This document shows, one piece after another, positions 18,637 through 27,806 of a DNA stretch of 64,000 nt. A model generated the notes under the pieces. The model saw only the letters and a program-made list of their open reading frames with translations. It ran no database searches and was not told the DNA's origin. A program made the translations under genes and the position numbers. Each line of letters begins with the position of its first letter. The stretch's first letter is position 1. Source of the stretch: Xenophilus sp003671765 (GTDB lineage: Bacteria > Pseudomonadota > Gammaproteobacteria > Burkholderiales > Burkholderiaceae_C); NCBI GenBank assembly GCA_051414805.1, contig CP166702.1, positions 1,550,001 to 1,614,000 of the forward strand, given 5' to 3'.

Positions 18637-19881
18637 GTGCCCCCGCCCATCCGAAGCCTCCACACCCGCTGCTGCATCGTCGGCGGCGGCCCCGCAGGGT
18701 TGATGCTCGCCCTGCTGCTCGTGCGTGCCGGCGTCGAGGTCACGGTGCTGGAAAAGCACGCGGACTTCCTGCGCGACTTCCGTGGCGACACCGTCCATCC
18801 GTCGACCCTGCAGGTCATGGCCGACCTGGGCCTGCTCGACGCCTTCCTGGCGCGTCCGCACGACGAGGTGCGCCGTCTGCATGCCACCGTCTCGGGCCAG
18901 CGTGCGCGCCTGGCCGACTTCGAGCGCCTGCGCTCGATGCCCTGCCGCTTCATCGCGCTCATGCCGCAATGGGACTTCCTCGACTTCCTGCGCGACGAGG
19001 CCGAGCGCAGCCCGCGCTTCCGTCTGCTGCTGCGCACGGAGGGCACGGACGTGATCGAAGAGGAAGGCCGTGTCGTGGGCGTGCAGGCCCGTGACCCGGA
19101 AGGCGAGCTGAGCATCCGGGCCGACCTCGTCGTCGCCTGCGACGGGCGCCGCTCCGTGCTGCGCAATGCGGCGGGGCTGAAGGTGCGCGACATCGGTGCG
19201 CCCATCGACGTGCTGTGGATGCGCCTGTCGAAGGCGCCCACGGACGACAACGAGAGCGGCGGCTTCGTCGACGCCGGCCACTTCCTGGCCATGATCGACC
19301 GCCACGACTACTGGCAATGTGCCTACGTCATCGCCAAGGGTGGCATCGACGCGCTCCGGGCGCGCGGGCTCGAGGCCTTCCGCGAGGCCTTGGCACGTGC
19401 CGCACCCCCGCTGGCCGGCCGTATGCACGAGATCGCGAGCTGGGACGACGTGAAGCTGCTGAGCGTGACGGTGGACCGCCTCGACACCTGGTGGAAGCCC
19501 GGCCTGCTGTGCATCGGCGACGCGGCCCATGCCATGTCGCCCATCGGCGGGGTGGGCATCAACCTGGCGGTGCAGGATGCGGTGGCCACGGCCAACCTGC
19601 TGCGCCGGGTGCTGGCCGCACCGGCGGTGTCGCAGGCCGACCTCGCGCCCCTGCTCGCGAAGGTGCAGGCCCGGCGCATGCTGCCTGCGCGGCTGACCCA
19701 GGCGGTGCAGGTCGCGGTCCAGAACCGGTTGCTGGCGCCGGTCCTTCGCAGCGCGGGCCAGGCGGCGCCGCTGGCGCTGCCCTGGCCGGTGAAGCTGCTG
19801 CAGCGCGTGCCGGCTCTGCAGGGCCTGCCGGCCTATGCGGTGGGCGTGGGCGTGCGGCCGGAGCGCGCCAAGGGCTACTGA
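18637..19881 (+). CDS. FAD-dependent aromatic-type monooxygenase
   Basis: This is a 414-residue class A flavoprotein monooxygenase. It has the ADP-binding CCIVGGGPAGLMLALLLVRAGVEVTVLEK, the DG motif (LVVACDGRRSVLR) and the second FAD motif GDAAHAMSPIGGVGINLAVQDA. The family includes PHBH- and UbiH-like hydroxylases; the substrate is not readable. I start it at GTG 18637, which follows GAAGGAG at proper spacing and leaves the Rossmann motif near residue 12. It converges with the GH15 gene, and the two overlap by 7 bp at their 3' ends. Confidence 0.9.
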   Translation: MPPPIRSLHTRCCIVGGGPAGLMLALLLVRAGVEVTVLEKHADFLRDFRGDTVHPSTLQVMADLGLLDAFLARPHDEVRRLHATVSGQRARLADFERLRSMPCRFIALMPQWDFLDFLRDEAERSPRFRLLLRTEGTDVIEEEGRVVGVQARDPEGELSIRADLVVACDGRRSVLRNAAGLKVRDIGAPIDVLWMRLSKAPTDDNESGGFVDAGHFLAMIDRHDYWQCAYVIAKGGIDALRARGLEAFREALARAAPPLAGRMHEIASWDDVKLLSVTVDRLDTWWKPGLLCIGDAAHAMSPIGGVGINLAVQDAVATANLLRRVLAAPAVSQADLAPLLAKVQARRMLPARLTQAVQVAVQNRLLAPVLRSAGQAAPLALPWPVKLLQRVPALQGLPAYAVGVGVRPERAKGY

Positions 19882-21824
19882 CGCGGCTGGCGCGACGGCC
19901 GCGCCTTCGCCTTCGTCGTCGTCTCCTTTGCCTTCTTGCGCAGTGTCTTCGGCAGATGCGCAGGCCCGTGGCCGTCCATGTCCGCAAGCTCCCACACGCC
20001 GCCCACCGCCAGAGTGATGGCATGCGCACTGTTGATGAGGCCGATGTGCGAGAAGGCCTGCGGAAAGTTGCCCAGCTGCCGGCCGCTGGCAGGGTCGTAT
20101 TCCTCGGCGAACAGGCCCAGGTCGTTGCCCAGTGCCAGCAGTCGCTTGAAGAGGGCACGGGCCTTGCGCAGCCGGCCCATGGCTGCATAGACGTTCACCA
20201 GCCAGAAGCTGCAGGCCAGGAAGGCGCCTTCGCCGCCGGCCAGGCCGTCCACGCCGAGTTCGGTGCGGTAGCGGTACACCAGGCCGCCGGAGATCAGCTC
20301 GCGTTCGATGCGCGCGATCGTGCCCTGCACCCGCGCGTCGTGGATGGGCAGGAAGCCGATCAGCGGAATGAGCAGCAGCGCCGCATCGACCGTGTCGGCG
20401 CCGTAGTACTGCACGAAGGAATTGCTGGCCGCGTCGTAGCCTTTCGCCAGGACGTCGGCGCGGATGGCGTCGCGCGTCTTGCGCCACTGCTCGACGGGTC
20501 CTTCGAGGCCGAAGTGCTCGGCGCTCGAGATCATGCGGTCGAAGGCCAGCCAGCACATGATCTTGGAATGCACGAAGTGGCGGGGCTCGCCGCGCACCTC
20601 CCACAGGCTGCTGTCGGGCTCGCGCCAGAGCGTGGTGAGCTGGCGGGCGATGGCGCGCTCCAGCGGCCAGACCTTGTCCATGTCGGCCAGGCCCGCCTTG
20701 CGGGAGGCATGGAAGGCGGCGATCACCGAGCCGTACACGTCGAGCTGGCGCTGCACGTGCGCGCCGTTGCCCACGCGCACCGGCCGGCTGTTGTCGAAGC
20801 CGGCCAGCCAGTCGAGCTCGAACTCGTTGAGCACGCGCTCGCCGTGCAGGCCGTACATGATCTGCAGGTCCTCGGGCGAACCGCCTACCGCGCGCATCAG
20901 CCACCAGCGCCACTCGCTCGCCTCGTCGAGGTAGCCCGAACCGATCAGCGCGTACAGCGTGAGCGCCGCGTCGCGCAGCCAGCAGAAGCGGTAGTCCCAG
21001 TTGCGCGCGCCACCGGGCTGCTCGGGCAGCGAGGTGGTGGGCGCCGCCACGATGCCCCCGGTGGGCGCGTAGGTCAGGGCCTTGAGCGTGAGCAGCGAGC
21101 GCTCCACCGGCTCGCGGTACTCGCCGCGGTTGCCGCAATGCGCGCTCCAGGCGCGCCAGCGGCGCGTCGTGTGCTCGAGCAGCGAGTAGGCGTCGCGCGT
21201 GATCGGCGGCCGCTCGTGCGAGGGGAACCACTCCAGCGCGAAGGCCATCGACTGCCCCGCGGTGACCGAGAACTCGGCGCAGCTGGCAAAGTCCTCGTTG
21301 ACCAGCGGCACGCCGGCCGTGATGCGCACCGCATCGGGGCCGGCTACGGCGTGGATCGCGCCGTCGACCCGCTGCACCCATGGCACCCATTCGCCATAGT
21401 TGAAGCGGATGCGCAGTTCGGTGCGCAGGTCCACGGTGCCCCGCACGCCGCGCACGATGCGCACCACCTCGTGCGTGCCGTCGCGCGAGGGCTGTGGCAT
21501 GAAGTCGGTCACCGTGGCCGTGCCGTGCGGCGTCTGCCAGGTGGTCTCCAGCACCATCGTGCCGGGCAGATAGCGTCGCGTGACACGCGCCTTCGCATGG
21601 TCGGCGCGCAGGCTCCAGTGGCCGTTGCGCTCGTCGCCCAGCAGGCTGGCGAACATGGCCGCGGCGTCGAAGCGGGGCAGGCACAGCCAGTCGATGCTGC
21701 CGTCGCGGTGCACGAGCGCGGCGCTGTGGGTGGAGCCGATGAGAGCGTAGTCCTCGATACGGCGGGACGACGGCTTGCGTGAGCCTGGGGGTTGGGGCGT
21801 GGCGCGCGGCGGTCTGGAGGTCAA
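19875..21824 (-). CDS. Glycoside hydrolase family 15 (glucoamylase/trehalase-like)
   Basis: This 649-residue protein has an N-terminal beta-rich domain beginning RIEDYALIGSTHSAALVHRDGSIDWLCLPRFD. A catalytic (alpha/alpha)6 domain follows, with ARNWDYRFCWLRDAALTLYALIGSGY. Both are hallmarks of bacterial GH15 proteins annotated as glucoamylase or trehalase; the sugar is uncertain. The C-terminal tail is very basic (KTLRKKAKETTTKAKARPSRQPRQ region). No signal peptide is visible, so it is likely cytoplasmic. Confidence 0.92.
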   Translation of the reverse strand: MTSRPPRATPQPPGSRKPSSRRIEDYALIGSTHSAALVHRDGSIDWLCLPRFDAAAMFASLLGDERNGHWSLRADHAKARVTRRYLPGTMVLETTWQTPHGTATVTDFMPQPSRDGTHEVVRIVRGVRGTVDLRTELRIRFNYGEWVPWVQRVDGAIHAVAGPDAVRITAGVPLVNEDFASCAEFSVTAGQSMAFALEWFPSHERPPITRDAYSLLEHTTRRWRAWSAHCGNRGEYREPVERSLLTLKALTYAPTGGIVAAPTTSLPEQPGGARNWDYRFCWLRDAALTLYALIGSGYLDEASEWRWWLMRAVGGSPEDLQIMYGLHGERVLNEFELDWLAGFDNSRPVRVGNGAHVQRQLDVYGSVIAAFHASRKAGLADMDKVWPLERAIARQLTTLWREPDSSLWEVRGEPRHFVHSKIMCWLAFDRMISSAEHFGLEGPVEQWRKTRDAIRADVLAKGYDAASNSFVQYYGADTVDAALLLIPLIGFLPIHDARVQGTIARIERELISGGLVYRYRTELGVDGLAGGEGAFLACSFWLVNVYAAMGRLRKARALFKRLLALGNDLGLFAEEYDPASGRQLGNFPQAFSHIGLINSAHAITLAVGGVWELADMDGHGPAHLPKTLRKKAKETTTKAKARPSRQPRQ

Positions 21825-21916
21825 CGCGGGATGTCTCCGTGCGGTCGCGCGTCCGGCCCCGCGCCGTGCGGCGTCGAAGGCGCGAGGATGGTTCGGCCTC
21901 AGCCTACCATGGCGCC

Positions 21917-22504
21917 ATGCACCCCGTGACCCCCTGCGCCGCGGCCGTGGCCGAGGCCCTGCTGCCCGATCCCTTCTATCTCGCCGTCACCGTCGACCAT
22001 GCCGACGACCCCGCGCGCCGGCTGGCGGTGCTCGGCGCCTATGTGGACCAGGCCCTCGACGAGGCGCCGACGGTGGGCTTCTGCACCCGCGCCCAGCACG
22101 ACGAGGCCGGGGCGGCGATCTGGCATCTGCCGCAGCCGCCCGAGGTGGCTGCGCGCGCCGATGCGGCGAAGCGGGCGCAGCTCTCGGCGTTGCTCGGCGC
22201 GCGCGGCCTGAGGAACTACCGGGCCATCGTCGACTTCATGGCGCCCCATGCGGCGCGCGCCGTTCCGCCCGATGCGTGGTACCTCTCCATCGTGGGCGTC
22301 GCACCCTCGCTGCAAGGGCGGGGCGTGGGCGCGCAACTGCTGGCGCCTGCGCTCGCACGCGCCACGGCGCATCGGCGCCCGTGCTACCTCGAGACCTTCA
22401 CGCCGCGCAACCTGCCGTTCTACGAGCGGCTGGGGTTCCGGCCGCTTGCCATGCACCGCGAGCCGGTGACGGGCGCGGACTACTGGATCCTGCTGCGCGA
22501 CTGA
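21917..22504 (+). CDS. GNAT-family N-acetyltransferase
   Basis: This 195-residue protein has an acetyl-CoA binding loop (VAPSLQGRGVGAQLLAPAL, Q-x-x-G-x-G/A type) and the C-terminal NLPFYERLGFRPL typical of GNAT enzymes. The substrate is unknown. The start at ATG 21917 (MHPVTPCAAAVAEALL) is chosen over an upstream in-frame region that overlaps the beginning of the divergent GH15 gene. The short divergent gap probably carries both promoters. Confidence 0.85.
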   Translation: MHPVTPCAAAVAEALLPDPFYLAVTVDHADDPARRLAVLGAYVDQALDEAPTVGFCTRAQHDEAGAAIWHLPQPPEVAARADAAKRAQLSALLGARGLRNYRAIVDFMAPHAARAVPPDAWYLSIVGVAPSLQGRGVGAQLLAPALARATAHRRPCYLETFTPRNLPFYERLGFRPLAMHREPVTGADYWILLRD

Positions 22505-22550
22505 GCTACCGGTACGGCGTACTGGGGCGCCTCGGAGCGAGCCGAAACGC

Positions 22551-24704
22551 TCACTGCGGCGGGTTGTCGCCGCGTGGACGGCGTTGCGCCTGCTGCTGCA
22601 TCTGCTGCATGCGGGCCTGGGCGGCCTGCTGCTGCTGTTGCTGCATCTGGGCCTGCTGCTGCGCGCGCTGCTGCATCTGCTGTTGCATCTGGGCTTGCTG
22701 CTGCGCCCGCTGCTGCATCTGTTGCTGCATCTGCTGCTGTTGTTGTTGCTGCTGCTGGCGCATCGCCTGCATCTGCTGCTCGCGTGCCTGGGCCTGCATC
22801 TGCTGGGCGCGCTGCGCTTCCTGCTGCTGACGCATGGCGTGCTGTTGCGCCTCCTGCTGCTGGCGCATGGCCTGCATCTGCTGGGCGCGCTGCTGTTGCT
22901 GCTCGGCCTGCTGCTGCATCGCGCGCTGCTGCTGCTGTTGTTGCTGCTGCTGCGCTGCCTGTTGCTGCTGCATCTGCTGACGGCGGGACTGCTCCTGCAC
23001 CGCCTGTTGCTGCTGTTGCTGGCGCTGGGCCATCTCCTGGGCACGCTGCTGCTGGGCCTGCTGCAGTTGCTGCTGGCGCGCCCGGTCGCGTTGCTGGGCC
23101 TGCAGCTGATTCTGCTGTGCGTCCCGCGCCTGGCGCTGCTGCTGTTCCATCAGTGCCTGGCGTTGCTGCTGCTGTTGAAGGCGGCCCTGCGCGTCCTGCT
23201 GGGCCCGCAGCTGGGCTTGCTGTTGCTGAGCACGCGCGGCCTGCTGCTGCTGCTGCTGTTGTTGTTGCTGCGCCTGAAGTTGCGCTTCGCGGCCGCGCTG
23301 CAACTGTTGCTGCTGCTGAAGCTGCCGTGCCTGGTCCTGCTGGGCGCGTGCCGCCTGTTGTTGTTGCGCCTGGAGCTGCTGCATGCGGCCTTGCTGTTGC
23401 TGCTGCTGGGCCATCTGCGCCTCGCGTGCCTGCTGGGCCTGCTGCGCCTGGAGCATCTGGGCCTGTTGCTGGCGCCCGGCCTGCACCTGCTGTTGCTGCA
23501 GCATCTGCTGCTGCGCCGCCTGCTGCATCTGCGCGGCTTGTTGCTGGCGGGCGGCCTGCGCCTGCTGCGCCAACTGCTGCTGCTGCGCCAACTGCTGTTG
23601 CTGCTGCTGGGCCTGCTGCTGCATCTGCGCCTGCAGCATCGCCTGCGGGTTGCCGCCCGGGCCGAAGCGGCCTCGCTCCACGTTCGCGGGCGGCACCCAC
23701 ACGTTGTTGTTGAAGACCACGGCGGGGCGGTCCCAGCCGGGTGGCCGGCGGTCCGGTCCGCGGTCGCGGTCACGCCAGTTCGGCCGACCCCAATACATGT
23801 CCCAGTTGCGCCAGCCCCAGTCGTGGCGCTGCAGCGCCGAGCTGACGACGATGCCCGTGCCGAAGGCCAGGGCGCCCACCACCACAGGGTTCACGCGCTG
23901 GGGCTCGGCCCAGTACACCGGCGGGTTGTAGTCGTAGCCCGAGTAGTAGGGGACCGGCTCGCCGTACGCGACGCGCGGGTCGTACGCGGGCACGTACACC
24001 ACGTCGGGCTGGGCCGGCTCGATCGTGATGTAGGTGGGCGGCGGCTCCACGATCAGGGGGCCACCGTAGCCCGGCGGCGGCGCGCTGCCCTGGTACATCG
24101 GCGGCGCACTGCTGGCCTGGGCGACGCGCAGCTGCTTGCTGCTCTTGAGTTCGCCGGCCTTCTGCGCGCGCAGGCGCATGACCTGGATGGCGTTCATGAC
24201 GTCGTTCGGGTCGTTGTAGTAGGCCTGGCCCAGGGCGGTGGTCCACGGGATGTTGTTCGCCAGCTGGTCGAGCGCGGGGCGGAAGGCGGTGAGCGCCTTC
24301 ACGCTCGGGTCCCAGGGCTGCTGGTTCGCCGCGTCCGCGAGCGGGCCGCCCTTGAGTCCGGCGTTCTGCTTCATCCAGCCTTGTGCAGCCGTCACCTGGT
24401 CGGGGAAGGTCGAGGCCGCGAGCACCTGGGCGACCAGCTTGTCGGGATAGAGCGCGATCGGCGCCACCATCTGGTAGAGCGCTTCGGCGGTGGGGGGCGT
24501 GTAGGCGACAGGCGTGGGGGCCGCTGCAGCCGGTGCCGGGGCGGGCGCGGGTGCGGGCTCTGTTGCAGCGGCCTGTGGGGCCGGCGTCTCGGTCTTGCCG
24601 CAGGCGGCCAGCACCAGGGCTGCGGCAACGGCCAGCACCGTGGCGCGGCTGGAGGCGCGTCGCGTCGCGGCGGTCGTGTGGCAAAGGGGGACGGGTCGGT
24701 TCAT
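22551..24704 (-). CDS. DUF3300 lipoprotein with a long Gln-rich tail
   Basis: This is a 717-residue protein. The signal peptide ends in a lipobox (VLAVAAALVLAACGK), so it should be lipid-anchored. A Pro/Ala linker follows, then the DUF3300 domain from about residue 60 (YQMVAPIALYPDKLVAQVLAAST...WMKQN...ALTAFRPALDQLANNIPWTTALGQAY). Next is a Tyr/Pro-rich part (VVYVPAYDPRVAYGEPVPYYSGYDYNPP). From about residue 351 to the end, some 365 residues are almost only Gln, Ala, Met, Arg and Leu, probably coiled or disordered. The function is unknown. The ATG at 24704 is used because it starts the signal peptide. Confidence 0.87.
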   Translation of the reverse strand: MNRPVPLCHTTAATRRASSRATVLAVAAALVLAACGKTETPAPQAAATEPAPAPAPAPAAAAPTPVAYTPPTAEALYQMVAPIALYPDKLVAQVLAASTFPDQVTAAQGWMKQNAGLKGGPLADAANQQPWDPSVKALTAFRPALDQLANNIPWTTALGQAYYNDPNDVMNAIQVMRLRAQKAGELKSSKQLRVAQASSAPPMYQGSAPPPGYGGPLIVEPPPTYITIEPAQPDVVYVPAYDPRVAYGEPVPYYSGYDYNPPVYWAEPQRVNPVVVGALAFGTGIVVSSALQRHDWGWRNWDMYWGRPNWRDRDRGPDRRPPGWDRPAVVFNNNVWVPPANVERGRFGPGGNPQAMLQAQMQQQAQQQQQQLAQQQQLAQQAQAARQQQAAQMQQAAQQQMLQQQQVQAGRQQQAQMLQAQQAQQAREAQMAQQQQQQGRMQQLQAQQQQAARAQQDQARQLQQQQQLQRGREAQLQAQQQQQQQQQQAARAQQQQAQLRAQQDAQGRLQQQQQRQALMEQQQRQARDAQQNQLQAQQRDRARQQQLQQAQQQRAQEMAQRQQQQQQAVQEQSRRQQMQQQQAAQQQQQQQQQRAMQQQAEQQQQRAQQMQAMRQQQEAQQHAMRQQQEAQRAQQMQAQAREQQMQAMRQQQQQQQQQMQQQMQQRAQQQAQMQQQMQQRAQQQAQMQQQQQQAAQARMQQMQQQAQRRPRGDNPPQ
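22560..23650. repeat. Low-complexity CTG/CAG-rich tract
   Basis: About 1.1 kb consists largely of CTG, TTG and CTGGGC triplets on the plus strand, encoding the Gln/Ala tail of the DUF3300 protein. Runs of up to eight Gln codons occur. Imperfect internal duplications, for example the QQQAQMQQQMQQRAQ unit at the C-terminal end, suggest growth by slippage or unequal exchange. Confidence 0.85.
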
Positions 24705-24963
24705 GGCACGATTCCCTGTATGGATGAACGTCCAACGGTCGAACCCGCCGGCCGGCGGACCGCCTCGCGTCAAGCCCGAGTCAAGCGTGTGACCGTTTGC
24801 GTCAGTGTGCGCCCGGGCAGGCGTGCGCGGCTGCCGTCCCGTGCCGACAGCGGCTGTAGTCGGGCCGCCGGCTTCCGGGCCGCGCGGCGCGCACCCGCTA
24901 TCCTTTTAGTAGCAGTCGACGCCCGCCCCATAAGCGTCGGACGCCGATTCGGCTCCTGAACTT

Positions 24964-25563
24964 CTACTTGGCGCCGCCCGTGTACTTGGTCACCGTGTCG
25001 GCCGTCATGGTGTAGCCGCTGGTGCCCATCATCGAGTCGTTGCGTTGTGCCACCAGCTTGCCCGTGACCCACACCGTGTCCATGGCACGGAACTTGGCCG
25101 GCGACTTGGGCCGCACGTGCAGGATCTGGTTGGCCGGCGGCGGCGGCGTGTGGATGCAGGCCCCGAAGTACGGCACCAGCAGGAACTCGCTCACCTCGCC
25201 CTTGTTCTCTTCCAGCGGCACGATGAAGCCCGGCAGCTTCACGTTCTGGCCGTTCATCTCGGGGTTGGTGGGGGCGTTGTTCGACACCTCCTGCATCTTC
25301 AGCAGCAGCTCGTTCGCGCGCGGGTCGGCGTCGTCGAGCTTGGACAGGTCGATGTCCTTGAAGGCCTTGGCCGGGTCCCAGTCCTTGGGCACCAGCTCTT
25401 CCCAGGTGATCTGGCGTGGCCCGCTGCTTGGCTTGGCCGAGGCACCCTTGCCGCCCAGCGGGTTGGTCGCGGTGGTGGCCTCGGGCGCAGGGCCTGCCGC
25501 CAGTGCGGCGGTGGCAACGGCAGTGCCCAGCAGGGCGATCAGAGTGGAGCGCAGGGTGGTCAT
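24964..25563 (-). CDS. DUF3299 periplasmic protein
   Basis: This is a 199-residue protein with a signal peptide (MTTLRSTLIALLGTAVATAALA). The DUF3299 core contains WEELVPKDW, VKLPGFIVPLEE, EFLLVPYFGACIHTPPPPANQI and VTGKLVAQRNDSMMGTSGYTM. The invariant Cys-His pair in GACIH looks like a metal or disulfide site. It is the last gene of a likely operon with an FtsX-like permease, an ABC ATPase and a DUF2796 protein. Its start codon is only 2 bp from the permease stop. Confidence 0.87.
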   Translation of the reverse strand: MTTLRSTLIALLGTAVATAALAAGPAPEATTATNPLGGKGASAKPSSGPRQITWEELVPKDWDPAKAFKDIDLSKLDDADPRANELLLKMQEVSNNAPTNPEMNGQNVKLPGFIVPLEENKGEVSEFLLVPYFGACIHTPPPPANQILHVRPKSPAKFRAMDTVWVTGKLVAQRNDSMMGTSGYTMTADTVTKYTGGAK

Positions 25564-25565
25564 CG

Positions 25566-26897
25566 TCAGATCCTCGGAGACAGGCCGTCGGCCAGCGACA
25601 GGCGGTACGCCCGGATGCCGGGCAGCAGGCTGGCCAGCCAGCCGGCGGCGAGCAGCCCGCCCAGCAGCAGCCATTCGTTCAGTGTAGGGGCCGACAGCTG
25701 CAGCGCGAGGCCGTACTGCGCCTGCAACCACGGCCCCAGTGCGGCGATGCCCAGGGCCGCCAGCAGGGCGCCCAGCGCCACGCCCAGCACGGTGACGATG
25801 GCGCCTTCGAGCGCCAGCAGCGCCAGCACGTGGCGCAGGCTCGCGCCGACGGCGCGCAGCACGGCCAGCTCGCGCCGCCGCTCGTTGAGCCCGGCCATCA
25901 CCACCGACACCAACCCGGCCAGGCTGACGATGCCCACCAGGCCCGACATCGCGAGCAGCGCCTTCTCGCCCACGCCGATCACCTGCCACAGTTCGTCGAG
26001 CGCCACGCCGGGCAGGATGCCCATCAGCGGCTCCTCGGGATAGGTCGACACCCAGCGCTGCACCGAGAACACGGCGGCGCGGTTCTTCAGGCCGACCAGC
26101 GCGGCCGTGACGTTCTTGGGCGTGAGGTCGAACTTGCGCACCTGCTCGGCGCTGATCTTCACGCCGGGCATCGGCGCACCGCCGACCCATTCGAGATGGA
26201 TGGCCTCCATCGCCTCCAGCCCGATGTGCACGGTGCGGTCGATGGGCGTGCCGGTGCGCTTGAGGATGCCGACCACCGTGAAGGGCTTGTCGGCATGTTC
26301 GGGCGTGAGCTCGCCGCTGCCGTGGGCCAGGGTGATCTGCTTGCCGACGTGGTAGCCCAGCTGCTCGGCCACGTCCGCGCCCACCACCGCATCGAACAAA
26401 CCCGTTGGCCCCGAGGATTGGGCTGAGCCCGATCCGCCCCCCGAGGGGGGCAAAGAAGCTGGGGGCGGCCCGGCGCTTCTTTGGGAGAACACCTTGCCCT
26501 CGGCCAGCAACTGCTCGCCGCGGCGCACGTGGTCGAAGTAGGCCGGCGTGGTGGCCACCACCGGAAAGCCGCGGTGCGAATCGCCCAGCGACAGCGGCAC
26601 CACCCAGGCCACGCCCTTGTGCGCCTCCAGCGCCTGCACGCTCTTCCACGCGATGTTGTTGGTCGCACTGCCGATGTGGAACACCGAGTACAGCAGCAGC
26701 TGCGTGCTGCCCGTGCGCGCGCCCACGATCAGGTCCGTGCCCGACACGGCCGACGCGAAGTTCTCGCGCAGCTCGGTGCGGATGCGCTCCACCCCCAGCA
26801 GCAGCAGCGTCGCGAGCGCGATCGACAGCACCGTCAGCGACAGCGTGAAGCGCCGGTTCCAGGCGCTCTTCCAGGCAATGGCGAGGAGGGCGTTCAT
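25566..26897 (-). CDS. ABC transporter permease, FtsX/MacB-like
   Basis: This is a 443-residue membrane protein of the FtsX/MacB fold. TM1 is near the N-terminus (FTLSLTVLSIALATLLLLGV), then a periplasmic domain, then three C-terminal helices (LLAMSGLVGIVSLAGLVSVVM; LALLALEGAIVTVLGVALGALLAALGI; LLLGGLLAAGWLASLLPG). The ELAVLRAVGAS motif is the usual coupling helix. Partners are the ATPase at 27042 and the DUF3299 and DUF2796 proteins. About 27 residues (near 138-164, rich in Pro, Gly and Ser) are encoded by a GC-rich palindromic repeat inserted in frame, so the periplasmic loop carries an unusual insert. Confidence 0.88.
   Translation of the reverse strand: MNALLAIAWKSAWNRRFTLSLTVLSIALATLLLLGVERIRTELRENFASAVSGTDLIVGARTGSTQLLLYSVFHIGSATNNIAWKSVQALEAHKGVAWVVPLSLGDSHRGFPVVATTPAYFDHVRRGEQLLAEGKVFSQRSAGPPPASLPPSGGGSGSAQSSGPTGLFDAVVGADVAEQLGYHVGKQITLAHGSGELTPEHADKPFTVVGILKRTGTPIDRTVHIGLEAMEAIHLEWVGGAPMPGVKISAEQVRKFDLTPKNVTAALVGLKNRAAVFSVQRWVSTYPEEPLMGILPGVALDELWQVIGVGEKALLAMSGLVGIVSLAGLVSVVMAGLNERRRELAVLRAVGASLRHVLALLALEGAIVTVLGVALGALLAALGIAALGPWLQAQYGLALQLSAPTLNEWLLLGGLLAAGWLASLLPGIRAYRLSLADGLSPRI
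26405..26483. repeat. Palindromic repeat inserted in frame in the permease gene
   Basis: GCCCCCCGAGGGGGGC (26436-26451) is a perfect palindrome. A second stem follows directly, AAAGAAGC (26452-26459) with GCTTCTTT (26475-26482). This resembles a GC-rich repeat I recall as common between genes in Variovorax and Acidovorax. Here it lies inside a coding region, adds no stop, and keeps the frame. Confidence 0.7.
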
Positions 26898-26917
26898 GGA
26901 TACGGATGCGGGAACCG

Positions 26918-27022
26918 TACGCGAAGGACGCGAAGGTCTCGCGAAGGACGCGAAAAAGACAGCGGGAAAATTTTCATTGAATTCTTTTGCGACCTTCGCG
27001 GGACCTTTGCGCCTTTCGCGTA
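26918..27022. repeat. REP-like inverted repeat, copy 3 (ATPase-permease gap)
   Basis: It starts TACGCGAAGGACGCGAAGG and ends with TTTCGCGTA. It is the same family as the copies around leuD and again sits between two genes of one operon. Confidence 0.8.
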
Positions 27023-27041
27023 TGGAGGTCCGATCCCGTTT

Positions 27042-27734
27042 TCATGCCACCGCCGAAACCGCCGCACGGTTGATCTCGGGCAAGAGCACGTGGCGCGCGA
27101 AGCGGTCGGCGATGCGGCGGTCGTGGCTCACGAAGACGAGGGCGCTGCCGTTGGCTTCGCAGGCCGCCAGCAGCACGTCGAGGAAGGCCTCGCGCCGGTC
27201 CTCGTCGAGGGCGGAGGTGGGCTCGTCGGCGATGACCAGCTCGGGCCGGCCGATGAGCGCACGCGCGGCGGCCACGCGCTGCTGCTGGCCCACCGACAGC
27301 TGCAGGGCGGTGCGCTGCCACAGCTCGGCGGGCAGGCCCATGCGGGCGAGCAGTTCCTCGGCCTGTGCGCGCGACCCCTGCACACGTCGTCGTGCCGAGA
27401 AGCGGCAGGGCAGCAGCACGTTGTCCATCACGCTCAGGTAGGGCAGCAGGTTGAACTGCTGGAAGATGTAGCCCACGTGCGCGACGCGGCAGCGGTCGCG
27501 CGCGCTGCCGCCCATGGCAGCCCAGTCGTGGCCCAGCAGGCACACGCGGCCGCTGTCCGCCACCAGCACGCCGGCCAGCAGCGACAGCAGCGTGCTCTTG
27601 CCGCAGCCGCTGGGGCCATGCAGGAACACGGCCTCGCCGGCGCGCACCTCGAAGCGCTCGATGTCGATGCACGGCGCGGCGGCGCCGGGCCAGGCGAAGC
27701 GCAGGTCCTGCGCCTGCAGGACTACGGAGCTCAT
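27042..27734 (-). CDS. ABC transporter ATP-binding protein (LolD/MacB type)
   Basis: This 230-residue ATPase has a Walker A (HGPSGCGKSTLLSLLAG), a Q-loop (YIFQQFNLLPYLS), a signature LSVGQQQRVAAARAL (V in place of the usual G), Walker B with LVIADEPTSALD, and the H-loop FVSHD. It pairs with the FtsX-like permease downstream. The start MSSVVLQAQDL at 27734 is preferred over an upstream ATG at 27767. Confidence 0.92.
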   Translation of the reverse strand: MSSVVLQAQDLRFAWPGAAAPCIDIERFEVRAGEAVFLHGPSGCGKSTLLSLLAGVLVADSGRVCLLGHDWAAMGGSARDRCRVAHVGYIFQQFNLLPYLSVMDNVLLPCRFSARRRVQGSRAQAEELLARMGLPAELWQRTALQLSVGQQQRVAAARALIGRPELVIADEPTSALDEDRREAFLDVLLAACEANGSALVFVSHDRRIADRFARHVLLPEINRAAVSAVA

Positions 27735-27806
27735 TGGATAGCCCCCGCGCGACGCGCTGCGGTGCAAACTCCCTTCGGAGCGGCCGGGCGCGGGCTCATG
27801 CGCGCG

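Noticed and set aside
22560..23650. Regular CTG-type triplet repeats resembling a CRISPR or satellite array
   Set aside because: Units are irregular, coding, and without unique spacers. No CRISPR array or cas gene is seen anywhere in the window.
22584..24959. Leu-rich plus-strand ORF of about 790 codons over the DUF3300 gene
   Set aside because: It is the complement of Gln codons (CTG runs read as Leu). The minus-strand gene has a signal peptide and a known domain.
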